Assembly (NCBI GenBank): GCA_041394725.1 | Contig: JAWKHR010000035.1 | Location: 4,460 to 68,459, forward strand | Origin: JAWKHR01 sp041394725 | Lineage (GTDB): Bacteria > Acidobacteriota > Vicinamibacteria > Vicinamibacterales > SCN-69-37 | Length of the DNA stretch: 64,000 nt | Reading direction: 5' to 3' | Shown here: positions 51,801 through 57,998 of the stretch, piece by piece | How the letters are laid out: each line of letters opens with the position of its first letter | Position numbering within the stretch: position 1 is the stretch's first letter | Made by a program: the position numbers and the translations under genes | The notes under the pieces: generated by a model | Told to the model about the DNA's origin: nothing | Seen by the model: only the letters and a program-made list of their open reading frames with translations | Databases searched by the model: none

Positions 51801-52745
51801 GTGGCGAGGTATCTGGTCACCGGCGGCGCCGGGTTCATCGGCTCGCACCTGGTCGAGGCGCTGCTCGGGCGCGGCGAGGAGGTGCGTATCCTGGACGACT
51901 TCTCCACGGGGCGTCGGGAGAATCTGCCGCCGGCCGGTGTGTGCGAACTCGTGGAGGGCAGCGCGGCGGATCCCGACGTGGCCGCCAGGGCGGTGAAGGG
52001 CTGTGACTTCGTGCTCCACCAGGCCGCGATCCCGTCGGTCCCGCGGTCGGTCCAGCAGCCCGCCGAGACGCACCGGGCGAACGTCGACGGCACGCTCCAG
52101 ATGCTGCTCGCCGCGCGCGACGCCGGCGTCAGGCGCCTGGTATTTGCGGGGTCCTCGTCGGTCTACGGCAACCAGCCCGTGCTGCCCAAGCGCGAGGACA
52201 TGCCGTCGGCGCCGCTGTCTCCGTACGCGCTGCACAAGCAGGTGGCGGAACAGTACTGCGTGCTGTTCCACCAGCTCTACGGGTTCGAGGCCGTGACGAC
52301 CCGGTACTTCAACGTCTTCGGCCCGCGCCAGCGCGCCGGTTCGCCGTATTCCGGCGTGATCTCGCTCTTCATCGAGGCGCTCGCGTCGGGCCGGCCGCCG
52401 ACGATCTACGGCGACGGCCTCCAGACGCGCGACTTCACGTTCGTGACCGACGTCGTCCAGGGCGTGCTGGCCTGCTGCGAGGCCCCGGGCGCTGCCGGGG
52501 AGGTCATGAACGTCGCCGCCGGCGACCGGATTTCGCTGCTCGACCTCTACGCGGCGCTCCAGCGGATCTTCGACACGGAACTCGAGCCCGTCTTCGCCGC
52601 GCCTCGCGAAGGCGACGTACGCGACTCCCAGGCCGACATCGGCAAGGCCAGGCGGATTCTCGGTTTCGCGCCGAAGGTGGCGTTCGAGGACGGGCTCCGC
52701 CGCACCGTCGAGTGGTACCTGGCCACGCCGCCGGAACAGCGCTAG
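51801..52745 (+). CDS. NAD-dependent sugar-nucleotide epimerase (GalE/WbpP-like)
   Basis: A 314-residue extended SDR enzyme that probably epimerises a UDP-sugar. It begins RYLVTGGAGFIGSHLVEAL with the NAD-binding GGxGxxG. Catalytic residues are in AGSSSVYGN (Ser) and SPYALHKQ (Tyr-x3-Lys). TTRYFNVFGPRQ and GDGLQTRDFTFVTDVV are typical of UDP-GlcNAc/UDP-Glc 4-epimerases. It starts at GTG 51801. It lies 20 kb from the glycan region, yet could supply its sugars. A hairpin follows 20 bases after the stop. Confidence 0.9.
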   Translation: MARYLVTGGAGFIGSHLVEALLGRGEEVRILDDFSTGRRENLPPAGVCELVEGSAADPDVAARAVKGCDFVLHQAAIPSVPRSVQQPAETHRANVDGTLQMLLAARDAGVRRLVFAGSSSVYGNQPVLPKREDMPSAPLSPYALHKQVAEQYCVLFHQLYGFEAVTTRYFNVFGPRQRAGSPYSGVISLFIEALASGRPPTIYGDGLQTRDFTFVTDVVQGVLACCEAPGAAGEVMNVAAGDRISLLDLYAALQRIFDTELEPVFAAPREGDVRDSQADIGKARRILGFAPKVAFEDGLRRTVEWYLATPPEQR

Positions 52746-52764
52746 CGACAACCCGGGGTGCCCC

Positions 52765-52790
52765 TCAGGCGCGGTCCTCTCCGCGCCTGA
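52765..52790 (+). terminator. Terminator-like hairpin after the epimerase gene
   Basis: A perfect 10-bp stem (TCAGGCGCGG with CCGCGCCTGA) around a TCCTCT loop, 20 bases after the stop codon. No T-tract follows. Confidence 0.5.
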
Positions 52791-52910
52791 CTCCCACGGG
52801 CGGCAGGCGGCGCGCGCCGGCCCGCGCCTCTGCTGACCCGCCCTGCCCGCGATCCCCTCATCCCGTGCCTCGTCAGTGACCTGCGCCGACGCGTCCCGGC
52901 GTGGCCTCTT

Positions 52911-52926
52911 CGGCCCGCCGCTTGCC
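52911..52926 (+). promoter_or_regulatory. Candidate sigma-54 promoter upstream of the ComEA-like gene
   Basis: CGGCCCGCCGCTTGCC has GG-N10-GC spacing and keeps GGC, CG and TTGC of the consensus (9 of 12 positions). Start near 52937 gives a leader of about 110 bases. Confidence 0.35.
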
Positions 52927-53047
52927 TCCTGAACCCCCGGGTGGCCGGCCGGGGCATGAATCGGTTCCCGACCTCGCGCTGACGGCGTCGGCCGCGCCAC
53001 CCGTCGCTCGATGGTTCGCGCGGGGTCGGGGCAGGGGAGGAGCACAC

Positions 53048-53380
53048 ATGATGCGCAAGGCACTGGTCGTCGTCAGCCTGGTGGCGGCGATGGCCGGCGG
53101 AGCATTCGCCGAGACCGTCGGCCTGGACGCCCGGCAGCAGTCCACGGCCAAGCCCACGGTGGAACCGGTCGTGGTCAACCTCAACACGGCCTCGGCGGCC
53201 GATCTCGAGAAGCTGCCAGGCGTCGGTCCGGCGATGGCGGCGCGAATCGTGGAGTACCGCGAGAAGAACGGCGGCTTCAAGAAGGTCGAGGAACTGATGA
53301 ACGTCAAGGGCATCGGCGAGAAGACGTTCCTCAAGCTCAAGCCGCAGCTGACGGTCTCGCCGCCGAAGACGGGGAAGTGA
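53048..53380 (+). CDS. ComEA-like secreted helix-hairpin-helix protein
   Basis: A 110-residue exported protein. ATG 53048 or 53051 follows GGGGAGGAG; both give a signal peptide cleaved near AFA-E. The mature part has VNLNTASAADLEKLPGVGP and FKKVEELMNVKGIGEKTFLKL, a tandem helix-hairpin-helix as in ComEA, which binds DNA in the periplasm during uptake. The protein lacks the N-terminal membrane anchor of Gram-positive ComEA but matches short periplasmic forms. A pseudopilin gene follows three bases after the stop, consistent with a DNA-uptake or secretion link. Confidence 0.85.
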   Translation: MMRKALVVVSLVAAMAGGAFAETVGLDARQQSTAKPTVEPVVVNLNTASAADLEKLPGVGPAMAARIVEYREKNGGFKKVEELMNVKGIGEKTFLKLKPQLTVSPPKTGK

Positions 53381-53383
53381 CGC

Positions 53384-53995
53384 ATGGGCGCGCGGACGAC
53401 GACCGCGCGACGTGACGCGACGGATGCCGGCACGAGCCTGCCCGAACTGCTGGTCGCGGCCGCGGTGGTCACGACCCTGATCGGGATGGCCGTGCCGGCC
53501 GTCGGCCGGGTCGCCGACCACCTGCGGGCCACGGAGGCGGCGTCGGCCGCGGCGGGGTGGATGCGGCTCGCCCGGTTTCAGGCCATCGCCACGCAAACGA
53601 ACGTGGGGTTGGTCTTCGATCGAACACCGGCCGGCTGGTCCTGGCGTGTGTGCCGTGACGGCACCGGCAACGGCCTGTCACGCGCGGAGATCGCCAGCGG
53701 CGCCGACCCCTGTGATCCGGGCCGCGACCTCTCGGCGGAATGGCCGGGCGTGCGGATCGCCCTGGACCCGACGCTGCCCGGGCCCGACGGCACTGCGCCC
53801 GGCGCCGATCCCGTCCGCTTCGGCGGCGCGGACGTGGTCAGTTTCACGCCGGTCGGGACCGCCACGCCGGGAACGCTGTTCCTGCAGTCCGAGGGCGGCG
53901 AGCAACTCGCAGTCCGCGTCGCCGGCGCCACGGGGCGTACCCGCGTCCTCCGGTATGAACGGGCCTCCCGGACCTGGCGGGACGCCGGAGGCTGA
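53384..53995 (+). CDS. Type IV pilin-like pseudopilin (GspH/FimT family)
   Basis: A 203-residue prepilin. A basic leader is followed by DAGTSLPELLVAAAVVTTL, the prepilin peptidase site (Gly before Thr-Ser-Leu-Pro-Glu) with Glu at position +5 and a hydrophobic helix. The rest contains the GspH-like beta region (ARFQAIATQTNVGLVFD, PVRFGGADVVSFTP, TLFLQSEGG) and a Cys pair (RVCRDG, DPCDPG). GspH/FimT proteins are minor pilins; FimT-like ones bind DNA in natural transformation. It follows the ComEA-like gene by three bases. No pilus assembly genes are in the window. Confidence 0.85.
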   Translation: MGARTTTARRDATDAGTSLPELLVAAAVVTTLIGMAVPAVGRVADHLRATEAASAAAGWMRLARFQAIATQTNVGLVFDRTPAGWSWRVCRDGTGNGLSRAEIASGADPCDPGRDLSAEWPGVRIALDPTLPGPDGTAPGADPVRFGGADVVSFTPVGTATPGTLFLQSEGGEQLAVRVAGATGRTRVLRYERASRTWRDAGG

Positions 53996-54070
53996 ACACC
54001 GTGGGGAAGGGGCTACCCGCGATCGCCGGGACACGCAAGCCGCCCCGGCGTCGGCACCGCGCAAACGACT

Positions 54071-54086
54071 TGGCACGAGCGTTGAT
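54071..54086 (+). promoter_or_regulatory. Near-consensus sigma-54 promoter before the AAA+ regulator gene
   Basis: TGGCACGAGCGTTGAT matches 11 of 12 positions of TGGCACG-N4-TTGCW; the single mismatch is A for C in the GC doublet. Start would be near 54097, with ATG at 54108 and GGGAGA between them. Confidence 0.5.
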
Positions 54087-54107
54087 AGGACACGGCTGGG
54101 AGATCGC

Positions 54108-55067
54108 ATGCTGGTTGGACGCAGTCCCGTGATTCAGGACCTCCGCGTGCGCGTCGCGCGCATCGCGGTCACGCCGTTCACCGTGCTCATCGAAGGCGAG
54201 AGCGGCGCGGGCAAGGAGCTCGTGGCCCGGGAGCTCCACGATCTGAGCCCGCGGCGGCGCGGACCATTCGTCGCCGTCAACTGCGCGGCGCTCGTCGAAA
54301 GCCTGCTCGAGGCGGAACTCTTCGGGATCGAGGAGCGAACGGCCACCGGCGTCCGCGGGAGGCGGGGCAAGTTCGAGCTGGCCGATCAGGGCACGCTCTT
54401 TCTCGACGAAATCGGCGACCTGTCGGCGGCCGCGCAGGCCAAGCTGCTTCGGATCATGCAGGACATGACGGTCGAGCGGGTGGGCGCTGCCGGCGGGGTG
54501 CCCCTGGACGTCCGGGTCGTGGCCGCCACCAACCGTCGTCTGCAGGCGCTCGTCGACGGCGGCCTGTTCCGCCTGGACCTCTTCTATCGTCTGAGCGGTG
54601 TCGAGGTGCAGGTGCCGCCGTTGCGTGTGCGACGGGGCGACGTCCGCCTCCTCGTCGAGCACTTCCTCGACCTGCACGGCGGCGACCGCCACCTGACGAT
54701 GAGCCTGGCGGCGCTCGACGCGCTGTCGGCCTACCACTGGCCGGGCAACGTGCGGCAGCTGCGGCGGGTGCTCGAACGCGTCATTGCCCTCGCGCCGGGT
54801 CCGGTCGTCACGCTCGACGACCTGCCACCGGACATCTCCGGACGCTCCGACCCCGCGCTCGAGGCGCCGGTGGCGGACGAGACCCTGCGGGCCTGGAGCA
54901 GCCGCTACGTGCGCGTCGTGCTCGAGCGGTGCCAGGGCAACAAACGCCGGGCGTGCGACGTGCTCGGCATCAGTTTCCACACGCTGCGAGCGCATCTGGG
55001 TCACAAGCGACCCGCCCCGTCGGACGGGACGACGAGGCCGGCGCCGCTGCGGAGGGTCGCGGGCTGA
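54108..55067 (+). CDS. Stand-alone sigma-54-type AAA+ regulator with degenerate GAFTGA
   Basis: A 319-residue protein of the bacterial enhancer-binding family without a sensory domain. Walker A is GESGAGKE (30-37), Walker B is TLFLDEIGD (96-104), and the arginine-containing FRLDLFYRL matches the family. The C-terminal Fis-type helix-turn-helix has NKRRACDVLGISFHTLRAHL. The sigma-54-contacting loop reads RTATGV (77-82) instead of GAFTGA; only Thr and Gly of the motif remain. This either marks a divergent loop or loss of classical sigma-54 activation. It sits in a small module with pseudopilin and secreted-protein genes. Confidence 0.9.
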   Translation: MLVGRSPVIQDLRVRVARIAVTPFTVLIEGESGAGKELVARELHDLSPRRRGPFVAVNCAALVESLLEAELFGIEERTATGVRGRRGKFELADQGTLFLDEIGDLSAAAQAKLLRIMQDMTVERVGAAGGVPLDVRVVAATNRRLQALVDGGLFRLDLFYRLSGVEVQVPPLRVRRGDVRLLVEHFLDLHGGDRHLTMSLAALDALSAYHWPGNVRQLRRVLERVIALAPGPVVTLDDLPPDISGRSDPALEAPVADETLRAWSSRYVRVVLERCQGNKRRACDVLGISFHTLRAHLGHKRPAPSDGTTRPAPLRRVAG

Positions 55068-55159
55068 GCCCCGCGACCGGGTCACGACGTCGACGCGAGG
55101 TCACCGACGGCCGGAAGCCGTGTTGCCAGCGCCTCTGGCACCGGAGCGTTCGAGGCGAT

Positions 55160-55179
55160 CCGCACCGCACCCGGTGCGG
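55160..55179 (+). terminator. Short hairpin after the AAA+ regulator gene
   Basis: An eight-bp stem (CCGCACCG with CGGTGCGG) around CACC, 92 bases after the regulator stop and about 50 bases before the next start. It could be a terminator or part of the next gene's leader. No T-tract follows. Confidence 0.35.
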
Positions 55180-55228
55180 CAGGAGGGCGCCCCGGGTCCG
55201 GGCTGGGTCCGGATGGAAGTGAGGATGC

Positions 55229-55978
55229 ATGCAGGCATGGAAGGCAGGCGTGTTGATGGTGGCCGTGTGCGTGGCGCCGTGGTCGTCCGCCGCGGCGCAG
55301 GACGGTGCGTCGCCCGCGGTGTTGCGTGAGGCCATCGAGCCGGTCTCGGGGGCGAGGATTCGCCTGTTCGATGCGCCGAAGGGGGAGGTCGCGTTCGACG
55401 TCTCGGCCGGTGGTGTGACCGTGGCGAAGCGCGTCGGCGCGGCCGCGGCCACGACCACGGTCACGGCGGGCCACGATGCCATCGCGATCCGCCTCACGGC
55501 GTCGCGACTCGTGATCGAGGACCGAGCCGGGCGGGTGACGTTCGAGGGGGGTGACCGCGTCGCGGCGGAGGCCATCCGGGCGCGCCTGGCCGCGTCGCCG
55601 CTGGTCCGTCGGGCGCTCGATCTGCTCGGCGAGGTGCGATTCCGCGAGATCTCGCCGATGGCGCAGTTGCTGGTCGCCACCAGGCAGTTCCTGGCCGAGA
55701 CGTCAGGCATCCGCGAGACCACTCCCGTGTCCCGAAACCCGCTCGCGGCGGCGTCCGCCGTGGTGGTCAGCCGCGTCGTGGACGGACCGGGTGACTGCTG
55801 GAACGAGTACTCGAAGGAAGCGATCGCGGCCTACATCGAGTACGAGCAGTGCATGGCCGAGACCAAGTGGTACCAGCTCGCGCCGCGCGCGGCGTGCGAG
55901 TTCGTCTACGAGATGCGCGCCATCGGCGCGTTCTCCTGGTGGGTGGCCTGCACGGGCCTCGACAACTTCAAGGCCTGA
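55229..55978 (+). CDS. Secreted protein of unknown family with a four-cysteine tail
   Basis: A 249-residue exported protein; the signal peptide ends after AAA-Q. ATG 55229 is near GAGG; another ATG lies four bases before, out of frame. Residues 35-115 look beta-rich (ARIRLFDAPKGEVAFDVSA, HDAIAIRLTASRLVIEDRA). The C-terminal 60 residues are helical with cysteines C190, C208, C223 and C241, spaced C-x17-C-x14-C-x17-C, which suggests a helical hairpin held by two disulfides. I recognise no family. It follows the AAA+ regulator and could be its target; this is inference from position. Confidence 0.65.
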   Translation: MQAWKAGVLMVAVCVAPWSSAAAQDGASPAVLREAIEPVSGARIRLFDAPKGEVAFDVSAGGVTVAKRVGAAAATTTVTAGHDAIAIRLTASRLVIEDRAGRVTFEGGDRVAAEAIRARLAASPLVRRALDLLGEVRFREISPMAQLLVATRQFLAETSGIRETTPVSRNPLAAASAVVVSRVVDGPGDCWNEYSKEAIAAYIEYEQCMAETKWYQLAPRAACEFVYEMRAIGAFSWWVACTGLDNFKA

Positions 55979-56051
55979 TCCGCCGTGCCCCGGGCGGTGC
56001 CGGCCGCCCGCGACCGACGCCGCGATCGTGGCATGTCACGAAGGAGGGGAG

Positions 56052-56237
56052 ATGCGAATCGTGATGGTCGTCCTGCAGATCGTGCTCAGCCTGGTCCTGA
56101 CCGCCTCGGTCATGCCGCTGGTGCTGGTGACCGTGCCCGCGGCGCGCGGGGAGGCGCTCGGCCCGGCCCTCGCGGCCGGCATCTTCCTGGTCTCCTTCGT
56201 GGTGCTGTGGCTCGTGTGGCCCCGGCGACGCGTCTGA
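56052..56237 (+). CDS. Small two-helix membrane protein
   Basis: A 61-residue protein preceded by AAGGAGG (56041-56047) and starting at ATG 56052. It consists of two hydrophobic helices (MVVLQIVLSLVLTASVMPLV and AAGIFLVSFVVLWLVW) with a short polar loop (PAARGEALG) and a basic C-terminus (PRRRV), which predicts both termini in the cytoplasm. I recognise no family. It follows the four-cysteine protein gene by 73 bases, and a strong hairpin follows 11 bases after its stop, so the module seems to end here. Confidence 0.6.
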   Translation: MRIVMVVLQIVLSLVLTASVMPLVLVTVPAARGEALGPALAAGIFLVSFVVLWLVWPRRRV

Positions 56238-56248
56238 GCTCTCCGCGG

Positions 56249-56279
56249 GGGAGGCGCCGGCCTGGGTCCGGCGCCTCCC
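56249..56279 (+). terminator. Terminator-like hairpin ending the module
   Basis: A perfect 12-bp stem (GGGAGGCGCCGG with CCGGCGCCTCCC) around a seven-base loop. A second palindrome GGACCGGCCGGTCC follows at 56283-56296. No T-tract is present. Confidence 0.6.
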
Positions 56280-56385
56280 GGCGGACCGGCCGGTCCGGGC
56301 GACACCGGGCGGGGCACGTGGCCCGTGCAGGCGAGACTGCCGGGAATCCGGCGCGCGAAACGGCGCTCGCGGCCCCGGGATCGGC

Positions 56386-56414
56386 TTGACCCCTCCCGGC
56401 CGCGATAGTACGTT
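56386..56414 (+). promoter_or_regulatory. Candidate promoter of the glycine cleavage operon
   Basis: TTGACC (56386-56391) and TACGTT (56409-56414) are 17 bases apart; the -35 matches five of six and the -10 keeps T1, A2 and T6. Start near 56421 gives a leader of about 47 bases to gcvT. No glycine riboswitch core was seen. Confidence 0.45.
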
Positions 56415-56467
56415 GTTACCGCCTCGCCGGCCCGTCAGTCCCGTCTGGCGGCGAGTTCCCATCAGAC

Positions 56468-57592
56468 ATGTCGCCAGGCACCGCGCCCCAGCTCAAGAAG
56501 ACTCCACTCAACGCCAGACACCGCGCCAGCGGCGCCCGGATGGTCGAATTCGCCGGCTGGGACATGCCGGTGGAGTACTCCGGCATCACCGCCGAGCACA
56601 TGGCGGTGCGGACCGGCGTCGGCCTCTTCGACGTCAGCCACATGGGCCAGATCGAGCTGGCTGGCGCCGGTGCGCTGGCTGCCGTCCAGTGGCTCACCTG
56701 CAATGACGCGTCCCGCCTCGCGGTCGGGCAGGTGCAATATTCCGCGCTGACGACCGACACCGGCACCTTCGTCGACGACATTCTGGTCTACCGGCTCGCC
56801 GACGACCACTTCCAGCTCGTCGTCAACGCCGGCAGCATCGTCCGCGACTACGACTGGATCGCGTCCCACCTCCGCGCGCGGGGCGACGATGTCGCGGTGG
56901 TGAACGCGAGCTCGCGGTACGCGCTGCTGGCCGTCCAGGGGCCGCAGGCGGAAGCCGTGCTGCAGCCGCTCACGGGCATCGATCTCGCGGGCATGAAATA
57001 CTACTGGTTCGGCCACGGCGAAGTGGCCGGCGCCCGGGCGACCGTCTCACGGACGGGCTACACGGGCGAGGCGGGCTTCGAGGTCTTCGTGCCGCCGGCG
57101 CAGGCCGAACGCGTCTGGGACGCGATCCTCGACGCGGGCCGGGACGCGGGGATCGTCCCGTGCGGACTCGGCGCCCGCGACACCCTGCGCCTCGAGGCGA
57201 GCATGCGCCTCTGCGGCAGTGACATGGACGACCACACGTCGGTCCTCGAGGCGGGCCTCGGCTGGATCGTCGGCTGGAAGAAGACCGACTTCCTCGGCGC
57301 CGACACCCTGCGCGCGCAGAAGGCGGGCAGCCTCGCGCGCCGCCTGGTGGGCTTCGAGATGCGCGACCGCGCGATCGCGCGCCATGGCTATTCCGTGGTG
57401 CGCGACGGCGTGCCGGTTGGCGTCGTGACGAGCGGGACGCAAACGCCGTTCCTCAAGAAGGCCATCGGCCTGGCCATGGTGCCGCTGGACCTCACGCCGG
57501 TCGGCACGCCGCTCGACATCGAGATCCGGGGACGCGCGGTGCGCGCCGAAGTCGTGCCCGAGCCGTTCTACAAGCGACCGGGCCGCGCCTGA
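56468..57592 (+). CDS. gcvT: Glycine cleavage system T protein (aminomethyltransferase)
   Basis: A 374-residue enzyme that moves the aminomethyl group from lipoyl-GcvH to tetrahydrofolate, releasing ammonia. It begins with KKTPLNARHRASGARMVEF and has EFAGWDMPVEYSGI and GLFDVSHMGQIEL, the standard N-terminal motifs. SRTGYTGEAGFEVFVPP and LGARDTLRLEASMRL follow, the latter with folate-binding residues. The C-terminal domain (GVPVGVVTSGTQTPFLKKAIGLAMV) is complete. It opens the gcvT-gcvH-gcvP operon. Confidence 0.96.
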   Translation: MSPGTAPQLKKTPLNARHRASGARMVEFAGWDMPVEYSGITAEHMAVRTGVGLFDVSHMGQIELAGAGALAAVQWLTCNDASRLAVGQVQYSALTTDTGTFVDDILVYRLADDHFQLVVNAGSIVRDYDWIASHLRARGDDVAVVNASSRYALLAVQGPQAEAVLQPLTGIDLAGMKYYWFGHGEVAGARATVSRTGYTGEAGFEVFVPPAQAERVWDAILDAGRDAGIVPCGLGARDTLRLEASMRLCGSDMDDHTSVLEAGLGWIVGWKKTDFLGADTLRAQKAGSLARRLVGFEMRDRAIARHGYSVVRDGVPVGVVTSGTQTPFLKKAIGLAMVPLDLTPVGTPLDIEIRGRAVRAEVVPEPFYKRPGRA

Positions 57593-57626
57593 CCCGCACG
57601 GCCGCGTCGATTCACGAGGGAAGCAG

Positions 57627-57998
57627 ATGTACCCGAGCGACCTGAAGTACACCAAGGAACACGAGTGGATCCGCGTGCAGGACGGCGAGGCCGCCGTCGG
57701 CATCACCGACTTCGCCCAGAAGCAGCTCGGCGACGTCGTGTTCGTCGAGTTGCCCGACGTCGGGGCCACCGTCACCCAGGGCCAGACGTTCGGCAACATC
57801 GAGTCGGTCAAGGCCGTCTCCGAGCTCTTCGCGCCGGTGTCTGGCGAGGTCGTGGCCGTCAACGGCGACCTGGCGACGCATCCGGAGCAGGTGAACAACA
57901 CGCCCCACGAGGCGTGGATGATCCGTATTCGCCCGAGCGCACCCGCCGAGCTGGACAGCCTGCTCGACGCCGATGCCTACGGTGAGCTGACCAAGTGA
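57627..57998 (+). CDS. gcvH: Glycine cleavage system H protein
   Basis: A 123-residue lipoyl carrier that shuttles the aminomethyl intermediate. The lipoylated lysine is K62 in NIESVKAVSEL. It begins YPSDLKYTKEHEWIRVQ and has GITDFAQKQLGDVVFVELP, the usual family sequence. Its C-terminus (MIRIRPSAPAELDSLLDA) is normal. ATG 57627 lies 34 bases after gcvT. The stop overlaps the GTG of gcvP (GTGA), so the two are co-translated. Confidence 0.97.
   Translation: MYPSDLKYTKEHEWIRVQDGEAAVGITDFAQKQLGDVVFVELPDVGATVTQGQTFGNIESVKAVSELFAPVSGEVVAVNGDLATHPEQVNNTPHEAWMIRIRPSAPAELDSLLDADAYGELTK

Larger units (their letters stand above)
52746..53047. other. 302-base non-coding gap
   Basis: Between the epimerase gene and the ComEA-like gene. 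It holds a terminator-like hairpin (52765-52790), a sigma-54-like element (52911-52926) and a strong Shine-Dalgarno (GGGGAGGAG, 53034-53042). I see no credible coding frame or structured RNA in the rest. Confidence 0.6.

Noticed and set aside
55112..55127. Sigma-54 element CGGAAGCCGTGTTGCC
   Set aside because: GG-N10-GC spacing is right but only 7 of 12 positions match, which is common by chance at this GC content.
55136..55153. Sigma-54 element TGGCACCGGAGCGTTCG before the four-cysteine protein gene
   Set aside because: Looks like the element at 54071, but GG-N10 leads to TT, not GC; the spacing is wrong.
56290..56467. Glycine riboswitch upstream of gcvT
   Set aside because: The gap before a glycine cleavage operon is a usual place, but I do not see the conserved aptamer core; only a promoter-like pair is supported.
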